Source: Brachybacterium saurashtrense
GTDB taxonomy: Bacteria; Actinomycetota; Actinomycetes; Actinomycetales; Dermabacteraceae
DNA: 64,000 nt
Reading direction: 5' to 3'
Assembly: GCF_003355475.1 (NCBI RefSeq)
Contig: NZ_CP031356.1
Coordinates: 682,001 to 746,000, forward strand
In this document: positions 17,753-26,193 of the stretch, piece after piece
How positions within the stretch are numbered: position 1 is the stretch's first letter
Layout: each line of letters starts with the position of its first letter
Translations under genes and position numbers: made by a program
The notes under the pieces: generated by a model
The model's database searches: none
What the model saw: only the letters and a program-made list of their open reading frames with translations
Told to the model about the DNA's origin: nothing

Positions 17753-19782
17753 CAGATCGCCACCCGCTCCTCGGGTGCGCGGTACATGCCGTCTCCCTCG
17801 CGCACGTCGAAGGCGGTGTGGAACTCCTCCAGGTGGCCGGCGACGGTGTTGCAGCGGAACTCCATCGGGGCGTGGGGATCCACGGCGAGGCGGCGGATCG
17901 CCTCCTGGGTGCGGTTGCGGCCCCGCCACACGGTGGCCCAGGACCAGAACACCCGCTGCAGGCCGGTGAAGCCGTCGATCTCGGCCTCCACCTCCTCGGC
18001 GTCGCGGCTGCCCAGGTACGCCTTCACCGCGATGGAGAGCCCGCCCAGGTCGCCGATGTTCTCGCCGATGGTGAGCGCGCCGTTGACGCGGTGGTCGTCG
18101 TCGAGCTCGCGGGGGGAGAGCTCCGAGTACTGGGTGATCAGGCGCGCGGCGCGGGCGTCGAAGGCCTCGCGGTCCTCGGAGGTCCACCAGGAGACGAGGT
18201 TGCCCTCGCCGTCGTACTTCGAGCCCTGATCGTCGAAGCCGTGGCCCACCTCGTGGCCGATCACCGCGCCGATCCCGCCGAAGTTCACGGCGTCGTCCGC
18301 CTCGGCGTCGAAGAAGGGCGGCTGCAGGATCGCGGCGGGGAACACGATCTCGTTGCGACCGGGGTTGTAGTACGCGTTGACCGTCTGCGGGGTCATGTGC
18401 CACTCGGTCTCGTCGATCGGCCCGCCCACCTTCGCGAACTCGAAGGCTGCCTCGAAGCGGCGGGACGCCCGCGCGGTGGCGACCAGGTCCCCGGGCACGA
18501 TCTCCAGGCCGTCGTAGTCCCGCCACCGCTCCGGGTAGCCGATCTTCGGGGTGAACCGGGCGAGCTTCGCGAGCGCCTTCTCGCGGGTGGCCGGGGTCAT
18601 CCAGTCGAGCTGCTCGATGGAGTCGCGGTAGGCGTCCATCAGCGCGTCCACCAGCGCGAGCATGCGCTCCTTGTGGGCGGCGGGGAAGTGCCGGGCCACG
18701 TACTCCCGGCCCACGGCGAAGCCCACCGCGCCCTCGACGAAGGCGACGCCGCGCTTCCAGCGCTCGCGCAGCTCCTCGGCGCCGGAGAGGGTGCGGCCGG
18801 TGAAGGCGAAGTCCTCCTCCACCAGGGCTGCAGGGCCGTAGGGGGCGTAGGCGGAGACGGCGTGCAGGCTCAGCCAGGTGCGCAGCACCGCCAGGTCCTC
18901 GCCGGCCAGGAGCTCCGCCGCCGCCTCGACGAACTCGGGCTGACCCACCGAGACCACCTCGAAGGCGGCGGCCGGCGCGCCGGTGCCCTCGATGTAGGCG
19001 TCCCAGGGGAAGGCGGGGGCGAGCGCGCGGCGGGCCTCGGCGTCCAACGGGTTGTAGGACTTCTCCCGGTCCCGCACCCGCACCACGTCCACGTGGCAGG
19101 CGGCCAGGCGGGTCTCGAAGTCCCTCACCGCCGCGGCCAGCGCCTCGGCGTCCCCGTCGAGCAGTCCGGCGCGTCCGGGCAGCCCGGCCAGGCGGGCCAG
19201 GGCCGCCAGGTGCGCGGTGTAGGCCTCGCGGATCTCGGCGTAGCGGTCCTCGCGGTAGTAGGACTCGTCGGGCAGGCCCAGGCCGCCCTGGTGGATCTTC
19301 ACCTGGTAGCTGCTGGAGTCCTTGTCATCGGTCCACACGTAGGAGAGCAGCGCGGAGGCGCCCGAGTCCGGGGCGGCCATGGTGCGCACCACGCCGGGGA
19401 GGTCCTCGGTGCCGGCGATCGTGGCCAGCAGGTCCTCGAGCACTCCCATGCCGGCGGCCTCGATCGCCTCGGTGTCCATGAACATCCGGTAGAGCGCGCC
19501 CACGCGGGCATGGTCGGTCCGCGGCACCTCGGTGCCCTGCAGGTCGCGGGCGGCGGCGTCGTCCGCGGCCTCCTCGACGATCTCCCGCACCCGCTCCTCG
19601 GAGAGGTCGCGCAGGGCGTGGAAGGCCCCGTCGCTGGACCGGTCCGCGGGCATCTCGTGCTCGCGCAGCCAGCGTCCGTTGACGTGGCCGAACAGGTCGT
19701 CCTGGATCCGGGTGGCGTCGTCGACCTGATCGAGGGACAGGCCGGAGCGGCGGGTGGCGGGCGTGGGGGCAGCGGACATCAT
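17749..19782 (-). CDS. M13 family metallopeptidase (neprilysin/PepO-like)
   Basis: Zinc endopeptidase of 677 residues, the usual length for bacterial M13 enzymes, acting on oligopeptides. Seen: an N-terminal DDLFGHVNGRWL block, substrate-binding VNAYYNPGRNEIVFPAAIL, zinc site HEVGHGFDDQGS, and ENIGDLGGLSIA carrying the third ligand; the protein ends in Trp (VAIW) as most family members do. No signal peptide or N-terminal membrane helix is seen, so it is predicted cytoplasmic like PepO. Two ATGs (19782 and 19779) follow AGGAG; the second has better spacing. The coupled small membrane protein gene follows immediately. Confidence 0.94.
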   Translation of the reverse strand: MMSAAPTPATRRSGLSLDQVDDATRIQDDLFGHVNGRWLREHEMPADRSSDGAFHALRDLSEERVREIVEEAADDAAARDLQGTEVPRTDHARVGALYRMFMDTEAIEAAGMGVLEDLLATIAGTEDLPGVVRTMAAPDSGASALLSYVWTDDKDSSSYQVKIHQGGLGLPDESYYREDRYAEIREAYTAHLAALARLAGLPGRAGLLDGDAEALAAAVRDFETRLAACHVDVVRVRDREKSYNPLDAEARRALAPAFPWDAYIEGTGAPAAAFEVVSVGQPEFVEAAAELLAGEDLAVLRTWLSLHAVSAYAPYGPAALVEEDFAFTGRTLSGAEELRERWKRGVAFVEGAVGFAVGREYVARHFPAAHKERMLALVDALMDAYRDSIEQLDWMTPATREKALAKLARFTPKIGYPERWRDYDGLEIVPGDLVATARASRRFEAAFEFAKVGGPIDETEWHMTPQTVNAYYNPGRNEIVFPAAILQPPFFDAEADDAVNFGGIGAVIGHEVGHGFDDQGSKYDGEGNLVSWWTSEDREAFDARAARLITQYSELSPRELDDDHRVNGALTIGENIGDLGGLSIAVKAYLGSRDAEEVEAEIDGFTGLQRVFWSWATVWRGRNRTQEAIRRLAVDPHAPMEFRCNTVAGHLEEFHTAFDVREGDGMYRAPEERVAIW

Positions 19783-19877
19783 CGGCTCCTGCGGGGTGTG
19801 CGGTACGGGGTCAGCGGGGTGTGCGGGTCAGCGGGGCGGCGGGGTGCGCGGCGCCGCGGGTGCGGGGGCCGGCGAGG

Positions 19878-20672
19878 TCACAGGGCGAGCATGCCGAGCA
19901 CGGCGAGCACCAGGGCAAGCAGGCCCAGGCCCACGGGGGCGTAGGCCCAGGGGCTGCGGGCGCGGTCGGCCGGCGGGCGGCGGTGCAGCACCAGCGTGGA
20001 CAGGCCGATGCCGATCGAGAGCACCGCCGTGCCGATCACCAGCACGGGCGAGAGGATCACCAGCACCGTCGCGCCCACCTGGAACATCACGGTGCCCGCG
20101 ACGTCGAGCAGACGCATCAGCACTGTGGAGCGGGCGCCCACCCGCTGCGACAGCAGGGTGGAGATCGCCTCCTTGGACCACTCGCCCGGGCGGGCGATCC
20201 GCTGCCGGGTGGCGACGGTCTGGGCGGTGGCGAGGATCAGCCACACCAGGGCGCAGCCGGCGCCCACCCACACCCCGAGCTCGGTGCGGAGGTCCGCCGG
20301 CCACAGCAGCACCGCCAGCAGCACCGCGGCGACGCGCAGCACCTCCTCGACCACGCTGCGCACGGCCAGCAGGCCCGGGTTCACCGCGAGCTGCCGGCGG
20401 GTGCGGGCCACGAAAAGGCTGGTCGCCACCAGGGAGATCAGCTGGAGGGCGCCCAGGGCGATGCCCAGCAGCAGCGGCACCGGGGTGACGGGGGCGAAGG
20501 GCAGGATCGCCAGCAGCAGCACGACGCCCAGCGCCGGGATCAGCAGCGCCTGGATCGACAGGCCCTTGACGAGGTCCCGCACCAGCTCCGATCCGGTGGG
20601 CGGATGGTCGTGGCCGGAGTGGTCGTGGGGGTCGTCGCAGTGCGCCGTGGAGGCGGCGGGGGTGTCGGTCAT
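19878..20672 (-). CDS. Polytopic membrane protein with His-rich N terminus
   Basis: A 264-residue integral membrane protein with about six hydrophobic segments. The N terminus holds a His/Asp-rich cluster (HCDDPHDHSGHDHPP, residues 11-25), which could bind metal ions. I do not recognise the family; the membrane part lacks obvious transporter motifs. AAGGAG lies a few bases before ATG 20672. The gene sits between the M13 peptidase (same strand, about 95 bases downstream) and the divergent ADP-ribosylglycohydrolase gene. Confidence 0.75.
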   Translation of the reverse strand: MTDTPAASTAHCDDPHDHSGHDHPPTGSELVRDLVKGLSIQALLIPALGVVLLLAILPFAPVTPVPLLLGIALGALQLISLVATSLFVARTRRQLAVNPGLLAVRSVVEEVLRVAAVLLAVLLWPADLRTELGVWVGAGCALVWLILATAQTVATRQRIARPGEWSKEAISTLLSQRVGARSTVLMRLLDVAGTVMFQVGATVLVILSPVLVIGTAVLSIGIGLSTLVLHRRPPADRARSPWAYAPVGLGLLALVLAVLGMLAL

Positions 20673-20753
20673 GGAGCTCCTTCTGGGTCCCCACCAGCGT
20701 ACCGGGCGTGAAAGCGGAGCTGAGGGTCAGGGTGCGTGTGGAACGATGGGCTC

Positions 20754-21815
20754 GTGAGGACCGATGCGATGACACCCCGCGGCGAGGGACTGACCCCGGC
20801 GCAGCGTCGGCGCGCGGCGGGCGCCGTCGTGGCGGCGGCCGCCGGTGACGCCCTCGGCGCGCCCTACGAGTTCCAGCCGCCGGTGCCGGACTCCGAGGAG
20901 ATCGAGATGATCGGCGGCGGCGTCCTCGACTGGCAGGTGGGCGAGTGGACCGACGACACGGCGATGGCGATCGTGGTGCTGGAGGCCTCGCTGACCGCCT
21001 CGGACGCCCATGACCTGCGCGCCGAGAGCGCCCAGGACCACATCGCGCGCGAGTGGTACTCGTGGTCGCTGGGCACCCCGGACATCGGCACGCTCACCTC
21101 CCACGTGGTCCGCACCGCGGCGGATCTGGCCCGCGAGGACGGTCACTACGCCCCGCGGGCGAGGGACTTCCGCGCGGCCGCCGCGAGCGCTCACGAGCAG
21201 CTGCCGGCCTCGGCGGGCAACGGCTCCCTGATGCGCGCGCACGCCGCCGTGCTGCCGTACCTGCTCTCCCCGGAGGAGGACGCGGTCGAGGCGGTCACCA
21301 CAGTGTGCCGTATGACACACGTGCACCCGGACACCGTCGAGGCGAGCGTGCTGTGGGGTCTCGCGGTGCGGCACGCGATCCGCACCGGCGAGGTCGACGT
21401 GCGGGCGGGGCTCGCGCACGTGCCCGCCGCGCATCGGGAGACGTGGCTCGAGCGGATCGAGGAGGCGGAGCAGTCCACCCCCGTGATGTTCCGCCGCAAC
21501 GGCTGGGTGGTGGGCGCGTTCCAGGCGGCCTGGGCGGCCGTGGTGGGGGAGCTCCCGCTGCCGCCGGGCAAGTTCGCCCAGCGCGAGGCCATGATCCGGG
21601 CGCTCGAGGTGGCGGTGCGGGCGGGGTACGACACCGACACCGTCGCCTGCATCACCGGTGCGCTGATGGGCGCCGCGCTGGGGCCGAAGGCCGTGCCGCC
21701 CGAATGGCGTCGCACCCTGTTCGGCTGGCCCGGCTACGAGGTGGACGAGCTCGAGGGGCTCGTGGAGCGCGTGATCTCCCCGATGGTCGAGGACGAGGAG
21801 AGGACGGGCTCGTGA
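20754..21815 (+). CDS. ADP-ribosylglycohydrolase family protein
   Basis: Member of the DraG/ARH family that hydrolyses ADP-ribose from proteins or small molecules; about 353 residues. Seen: GDALGAPYEF near the N terminus, the metal-binding WTDDTAMA, SAGNGSLMR, and the C-terminal GYDTDTVACITGALMGA with its conserved Asp pair, so the dinuclear magnesium site appears complete. The GTG at 20754 has AACGAT 6 bases upstream, fitting a leaderless mRNA; ATG 20769 and GTG 20736 are alternatives. The stop overlaps the next gene in GTGA, so it is co-translated with a nuclease/phosphatase-fold protein. Confidence 0.88.
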   Translation: MRTDAMTPRGEGLTPAQRRRAAGAVVAAAAGDALGAPYEFQPPVPDSEEIEMIGGGVLDWQVGEWTDDTAMAIVVLEASLTASDAHDLRAESAQDHIAREWYSWSLGTPDIGTLTSHVVRTAADLAREDGHYAPRARDFRAAAASAHEQLPASAGNGSLMRAHAAVLPYLLSPEEDAVEAVTTVCRMTHVHPDTVEASVLWGLAVRHAIRTGEVDVRAGLAHVPAAHRETWLERIEEAEQSTPVMFRRNGWVVGAFQAAWAAVVGELPLPPGKFAQREAMIRALEVAVRAGYDTDTVACITGALMGAALGPKAVPPEWRRTLFGWPGYEVDELEGLVERVISPMVEDEERTGS

Positions 21816-22567
21816 GCGCGCCCGCGGCAGGCGTTCCCGACGCCGCCCGGACCGGCTGGGACCTGCGGATCCTCACCTGGAACCTGTGCGAGCTGCGCGG
21901 GGACCTGACGGCGCTGATCGAGGCGGTGCGCGATCTCGACCCGGACGTCCTGCTGGTGCAGGAGGCGCCGCGCTTCGTGCTGCCCTCGGCCCGCCTGCAC
22001 TGGTTCGCCCGACGGATCGGCCGGCGGGTGCTGCTGGGCGGCGCGGGCGGGCGCGGGCTGGCGCTGCTCGCCACCGAGGAGGTCGCCGCCCAGGTCATCC
22101 GCCGCGGTGCGCATCCTGTCGCCCAGACCCTCTCGGACCTGAACTCGACCTACCCCCGGGGCGTGGCCGCGGTGCGGCTGTCGATCCCCGGCGGGGGCGC
22201 AGTGGTGGTCGCCTCCACCCACCTGGCCCTCCAGGAGGACAACCGCCTCCGCCACGCCGAGCACCTGGCCGCCCTGGCGCGCGGCGCCGGCGCACCCGTG
22301 ATCGTGGGCGGGGACCTCAACGAGACCGCCGAGGGCGTGGCCCGCTCGCACCTGGCCCCGCTGCTCGCCGATCCCGCGCCGACCACCGCGCACACCTTCC
22401 CGGCGACGGCGCCGTCACGTCGGATCGACGCGGTGCTGGTCAGCGACGGTGTGCAGGTGCGCCGCGCCGAGGCCGTGCGCGCGACGGAGACGGTGGACGA
22501 GGCCCGGCTCTCCGGCGCCTCCGATCACCTTCCCTCGCTGCTGGAGGTGACGCTGCCCCGCGCGTGA
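21812..22567 (+). CDS. Endonuclease/exonuclease/phosphatase family protein
   Basis: A 251-residue protein of the EEP fold (DNase I/ExoIII/inositol phosphatase superfamily). Seen: ILTWNLCELRGD, the metal-binding Glu in DVLLVQEAP, VVASTHLALQ, GGDLNETAEG and the terminal SGASDHLPSLLEV with the catalytic Asp-His. No signal peptide is present. The substrate class (DNA or phosphoesters) cannot be told from sequence. GTG 21812 overlaps the stop of the ADP-ribosylglycohydrolase gene, which suggests a joint role in removing nucleotide or ADP-ribose modifications; that is inference. Confidence 0.88.
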   Translation: MSAPAAGVPDAARTGWDLRILTWNLCELRGDLTALIEAVRDLDPDVLLVQEAPRFVLPSARLHWFARRIGRRVLLGGAGGRGLALLATEEVAAQVIRRGAHPVAQTLSDLNSTYPRGVAAVRLSIPGGGAVVVASTHLALQEDNRLRHAEHLAALARGAGAPVIVGGDLNETAEGVARSHLAPLLADPAPTTAHTFPATAPSRRIDAVLVSDGVQVRRAEAVRATETVDEARLSGASDHLPSLLEVTLPRA

Positions 22568-22604
22568 GGGCCCGCGTCGCAGGGCCCGCGCCACCGGGCC
22601 CGCG

Positions 22605-23387
22605 TCACGGGGCGCCGGGCGGCATGTGCAGGCCGGTGCGCAGGGCGACCAGGTCGTCCTGGCCGCCCACGTGCCGGATCGCGATCCCGTCGGCTCTCCG
22701 GCCGCGCACGGTGAGCTGGGTGCGGTAGGAGTCCACGGCGCGCTGCACCGCCTCGGCGGTGCCGGGGTGCTCCCGCCACCGGGTGCGCGGGTCGTCGGGG
22801 GTGCCGCTGGCCACCTGGAGCAGGGGGATGCCGGCGCGCTCGGCGGCGCCGACGGCGACGTGATGGGCGCGCACGTGATCGGGATGCCCGTAGGTGCCCT
22901 CGTCGTCGTAGCCGAGCACCACGTCCGGCCGCACCGCCTCGAGCAGCGCGTGCAGGTCCGCCACCTCTCCCTCCAGGGGCTGCAGGGAGAAGCTCTCCGG
23001 GCCCGCGGTGTCGGAGGGGCCGGCGAGACCCTCGCGCACCCACTGCATGCCGGAGTCGCGGTAGCGGCGCGGCGCGGCACCCGGGGCGAGAGCGGGCGCG
23101 ATGCCGAGCCAGTGGCGCTCGGTGAGGCCGAGCGCGGCGACGGCCCGGTCGATCTCCGCCTCGCGGATCTCCTCCAGCGGACGCGACTCGTCGGCCCCGA
23201 GGGCGCCGGGCACGATCTCGCCCTCCTCGCCGCGGGTGGCGGTCACGAGCACCACGCGGGTGCCGGCGGCGGTCAGCGCGGCCAGCAGCGCGCCGGTGGA
23301 GAGGGACTCGTCGTCCGGGTGGGCATGCACCGCCACCACCGTCGAGGCGGCGTCGAGCAGGGCCCACGGATCCGTCGGGGCGCTCAT
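22605..23387 (-). CDS. mshB: MshB-like PIG-L deacetylase (mycothiol biosynthesis)
   Basis: Zinc-dependent deacetylase expected to convert GlcNAc-inositol to GlcN-inositol in mycothiol synthesis; 260 residues, slightly shorter than characterised MshB. Seen: zinc and catalytic motif VHAHPDDESLSTGAL near residue 19, GEEGEIVPG, and the third ligand region GTYGHPDHVRAHHV. ATG 23387 overlaps the end of the mshA-like gene in ATGA, so the two first steps of mycothiol synthesis appear in one operon. It could instead be the conjugate amidase Mca, but pairing with mshA and the ESLSTGA match favour MshB. Confidence 0.82.
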   Translation of the reverse strand: MSAPTDPWALLDAASTVVAVHAHPDDESLSTGALLAALTAAGTRVVLVTATRGEEGEIVPGALGADESRPLEEIREAEIDRAVAALGLTERHWLGIAPALAPGAAPRRYRDSGMQWVREGLAGPSDTAGPESFSLQPLEGEVADLHALLEAVRPDVVLGYDDEGTYGHPDHVRAHHVAVGAAERAGIPLLQVASGTPDDPRTRWREHPGTAEAVQRAVDSYRTQLTVRGRRADGIAIRHVGGQDDLVALRTGLHMPPGAP

Positions 23388-24640
23388 CGACGCTCCTCCC
23401 GCGCCTCGCGGCGCGCGGTGACGGCGGTGTAGAGACCGGCGAGGGCCTCCGCCGCGGCGTCCCAGGTGCGGGTGGCGGCGAAGTCGCGGGCGGAGCGCAC
23501 CGCGGCGCCGTAGCCCTCCTCGTCGCGCAGCAGGGACTGCAGCGCCTCCGCCCACACGTCCGGATCACGGCTGTCGAGCACCAGCCCGTCGGGTGCGACG
23601 GCCTCCTGCACCCCGCCGGCGCAGCGCCAGGCGAGTACCGGGGTGCCGCTGGCCTGCGCCTCCAGCGCCACCAGACCGAAGGTCTCGGACCAGCTGGTCA
23701 GCAGCAGCGCGCCGGCGCAGCGCATCTCCTCGGCGAGCTCGTCCCGGCCCAGGGAGCCGACGATCTCCACCCGGCCCTCCACCCCGAGCTCCCGGGCGAG
23801 ACCGCGCAGGTGCTCGAGGTAGTCCGCGAAGTCCTGGGAGACGCCGCCGGCGAGCACCAGCCGCGCCCCGATCCCCGGGTCGAGGTGCGCGAGGATCTCG
23901 AGGGCGAGGTCGGGCCCCTTCAGCGGCTGCAGGCGCGCGGTGAACAGCAGGGTGGGGGAGAGGCGGCGCCGCGTCACGTCGTCGCACGGGCGGAAGCGGT
24001 GCACGTCCACGCCGGGGCGCACCACGCTGAGGCGCCCGCCGGGCACGCCGTAGCGCTCGCCGACGGTGCGGGCCTCCGCCTCCGAGACGGCGACCACCAG
24101 GTCGGAGCCGGTGGCGGCGAACTGCTCCCCGGGGATCCGCCCCTCCGACTCGGCGGGCTCGCCGGCATCGAGCGAGCCGGAGCCCTCCGGTGCGGCGACC
24201 GAGTGGAAGGACTGCAGGTGGGGGATGCCGAGTTCGCGGGCGATGGGCAGGGCGGCCACCCCGCTGAACCAGTGGTGGGAGTGGATGAGGTCCCAGCCGC
24301 CCGTGTCGGCGTCGCCGCCCGTGGTGGCGGGCGCGGTGAGGACCGCGTGGAGCGCCTCGCGGAAGGGGCGGATGGTGGCGTCCATCGCGCTCTTGGCCAG
24401 CGGCGCCGCCGGCCCGGCGTCGAGGTGGAACAGGCGCACCCCGTCGGCGAGCTCGACGACGTCCGGGGCGGCGGGGTCGCTGCGTCGCGTGAACAGGTCC
24501 ACGCGGTGCCCGAGGCGGGCCAGGGCGAGCGACTGCTCGAGGACGACGACGTTCATGCCGCCGGCGTCCGCGCCCCCGGGCTCTTCGAGCGGGGAGGTGT
24601 GCAGGGAGACCGCGGCGATGCGCAGGGAGGGTGCCGACAT
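23384..24640 (-). CDS. mshA: MshA-like glycosyltransferase (D-inositol-3-phosphate glycosyltransferase)
   Basis: GT4 glycosyltransferase that joins GlcNAc to inositol 3-phosphate, the first step of mycothiol synthesis; 418 residues. Seen: the family-specific N terminus SLHTSPLEEPGGADAGGMNV, HSHHWFSGVAALPIA, the nucleotide-sugar site with ARLQPLKGPDLALE, and the donor-binding SWSETFGLVALEAQASGTPV. The ATG at 24640 was chosen over ATG 24649 because TAGTAT at 24648-24653 is a strong -10 placed 7 bases before it, which implies a leaderless mRNA and puts the other ATG inside the promoter. mshB follows with a 4-base overlap. Confidence 0.9.
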   Translation of the reverse strand: MSAPSLRIAAVSLHTSPLEEPGGADAGGMNVVVLEQSLALARLGHRVDLFTRRSDPAAPDVVELADGVRLFHLDAGPAAPLAKSAMDATIRPFREALHAVLTAPATTGGDADTGGWDLIHSHHWFSGVAALPIARELGIPHLQSFHSVAAPEGSGSLDAGEPAESEGRIPGEQFAATGSDLVVAVSEAEARTVGERYGVPGGRLSVVRPGVDVHRFRPCDDVTRRRLSPTLLFTARLQPLKGPDLALEILAHLDPGIGARLVLAGGVSQDFADYLEHLRGLARELGVEGRVEIVGSLGRDELAEEMRCAGALLLTSWSETFGLVALEAQASGTPVLAWRCAGGVQEAVAPDGLVLDSRDPDVWAEALQSLLRDEEGYGAAVRSARDFAATRTWDAAAEALAGLYTAVTARREAREERR

Positions 24641-24647
24641 GCCCGCC

Positions 24648-24653
24648 ATACTA
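24648..24653 (-). promoter_or_regulatory. Probable leaderless -10 of mshA
   Basis: On the minus strand TAGTAT is followed by 7 bases and then ATG 24640. The lack of a Shine-Dalgarno and the spacing fit transcription starting at the start codon of mshA. Confidence 0.55.
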
Positions 24654-24848
24654 GGTGCGAGGCGCCCCGTGGGTGCCGGCGATGACATCGCGGACACGGG
24701 GCGGCGCGGGGTGCAAAGACCCGGCGCGGAGGTCGTGGACGCCTGTGTGACGGCGGAGGGTCCCATGCTGTTCGCCGTCGACGAAAACTGACGCGGCCTG
24801 CGTCACGGGAAGTTGAATCGGACACCAGCATGATAGAGCCTGGCAGTC

Positions 24849-25448
24849 ATGGAGACGGCGGAGAAGGTTGACTGGGCTGCGTTGAACGCCCATGCGGCGG
24901 GCCGTCCTGCTCGCCGGCTGGTGTCCACGGCGATCACGGCGGCCGGTGGTGACCGCCATCCCGGAGTGGTGCTCGACCTCGGCGCCGGTGCCGGTGCCGA
25001 CTCCCTGCAGTTCGCCCGACGCGGCTGGACCGTGCACGCCTACGACAGCGACGACACCCTCGCCGCCCGCCTGGTGGAGAACGAGCGGATGACCGGCTCG
25101 GTGCAGTTCCACCACACCGACATCGCCGACGTGCCCGTGTTCCCCGCGGCGCAGATCGTCTACTCGACCTACACCCTGGGCCTGCTGGGCCCCGAGGCGC
25201 TGCCCGAGGTGTGGCAGAAGCTGGTGGCGGCGCTGCCGCGCGGCGGCGTGATGGCGGTGGACTTCTTCGGCACCAACGACTCCTGGGCGGAGCGCAGCGA
25301 CGTGGCCACGCTGCCGCTCGAGCAGATCGACGCGATGTTCTCCGACTTCCAGGTGATCGATCGCTCGGTGCGCGACGAGGACGGCCGCTTCCTCGCCGAC
25401 AAGAAGCACTGGCACGTGATCACCACCCTGGCGCGGAAGCTGCGCTGA
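24849..25448 (+). CDS. Class I SAM-dependent methyltransferase
   Basis: A 199-residue methyltransferase. Seen: the SAM-binding glycine motif VVLDLGAGAGADSLQFARRGW (motif I and following acidic residue in VHAYDSDD), HHTDIADVP for motif II, and LPRGGVMAVDFFG for the post-motif III strand. The pattern resembles the SAM methyltransferases that act on small molecules such as tellurite (TehB-like); the substrate is unknown. It is divergent from mshA. The 208-bp gap between them is AT-richer near 24780-24840 and holds TTGAAT at 24813-24818 and TAGAGC at 24834-24839, a weak promoter candidate. Confidence 0.85.
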   Translation: METAEKVDWAALNAHAAGRPARRLVSTAITAAGGDRHPGVVLDLGAGAGADSLQFARRGWTVHAYDSDDTLAARLVENERMTGSVQFHHTDIADVPVFPAAQIVYSTYTLGLLGPEALPEVWQKLVAALPRGGVMAVDFFGTNDSWAERSDVATLPLEQIDAMFSDFQVIDRSVRDEDGRFLADKKHWHVITTLARKLR

Positions 25449-25551
25449 CCCGCCGGTTCCCACAGGGCCTCCGCGCCGAGCGGAGTGTCTGCCGCGTGCT
25501 GAGCGCCTGATCCCGCAGCGGCACGGCCCGGTGCGCCGGCGCCGCCGCCCG

Positions 25552-26193
25552 TCACCGCCCCAGCAGGGTCAGCACCGCGGTCACGCGCCGGTGCACGCTC
25601 GCGTCCTCGCCCAGGCCCAGCTTCGCGAAGAGGCGCTGGGTGTGCTTCTCCACCGCGCCGCCGCTGATGAAGAGCCGCGCGGAGATGCCGGCGTTCGTCA
25701 GCCCCTCGCCCATCAGCTCGAGCACCTCCCGCTCACGAGCGGTGAGCTCGTCCAGCGGCGAGCGCCGGCGCGAGGCGATCACCTGCCCCACCACGTCCGG
25801 GTCGATCGCGACCCCGCCCGCGGCCACCCGCTCGATCGACTCCAGGAAGGAGCGGATGTCGAACACCCTGTCCTTGAGCAGGTAGCCCGTCGCCGCGAGG
25901 CCGGACTCGATCAGCTCGGTGGCGTAGCCCACCACCACGTACTGGCTGAGCAGCACGATCGGGGCCTCCGGCCACTGCGCCCGGATCTCCTGCGCCGCCC
26001 GCAGCCCCTCGTCGCTGTGCGAGGGCGGCATGCGGATGTCGGAGATGATCAGGTCCGGGCGCAGCTCGAGCGCCCGCACCACCAGCTCGGTACCGGTGGA
26101 GGCGGTGCCGGCCACCTCGTGATCGGCGTCCTCCAGCACCAGCCGCAGGCCCTCGCGGATCAGGGCGGAATCGTCCGCGATCAGGATGCGCAC
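25552..26193 (-). CDS. NarL/LuxR-family response regulator
   Basis: A 213-residue DNA-binding response regulator. Seen: receiver domain with ILIADDSALIREG, the phosphoacceptor Asp in LIISDIRMPPS (about residue 52) and the conserved Lys in YLLKDRV, then a C-terminal LuxR-type helix-turn-helix with LTAREREVLELMGEG and GAVEKHTQRLFAKLGL. ATG 26193 lies 13 bases inside the end of the sensor kinase gene, so the pair is co-translated. The regulated genes are unknown; the SRPBCC and epimerase genes are upstream on the same strand. Confidence 0.92.
   Translation of the reverse strand: MRILIADDSALIREGLRLVLEDADHEVAGTASTGTELVVRALELRPDLIISDIRMPPSHSDEGLRAAQEIRAQWPEAPIVLLSQYVVVGYATELIESGLAATGYLLKDRVFDIRSFLESIERVAAGGVAIDPDVVGQVIASRRRSPLDELTAREREVLELMGEGLTNAGISARLFISGGAVEKHTQRLFAKLGLGEDASVHRRVTAVLTLLGR

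Noticed and set aside
22564-22612. Three GGGCCCGCG runs between convergent genes, considered as a terminator
   Set aside because: I could not form a convincing stem-loop distinct from background GC self-complementarity.
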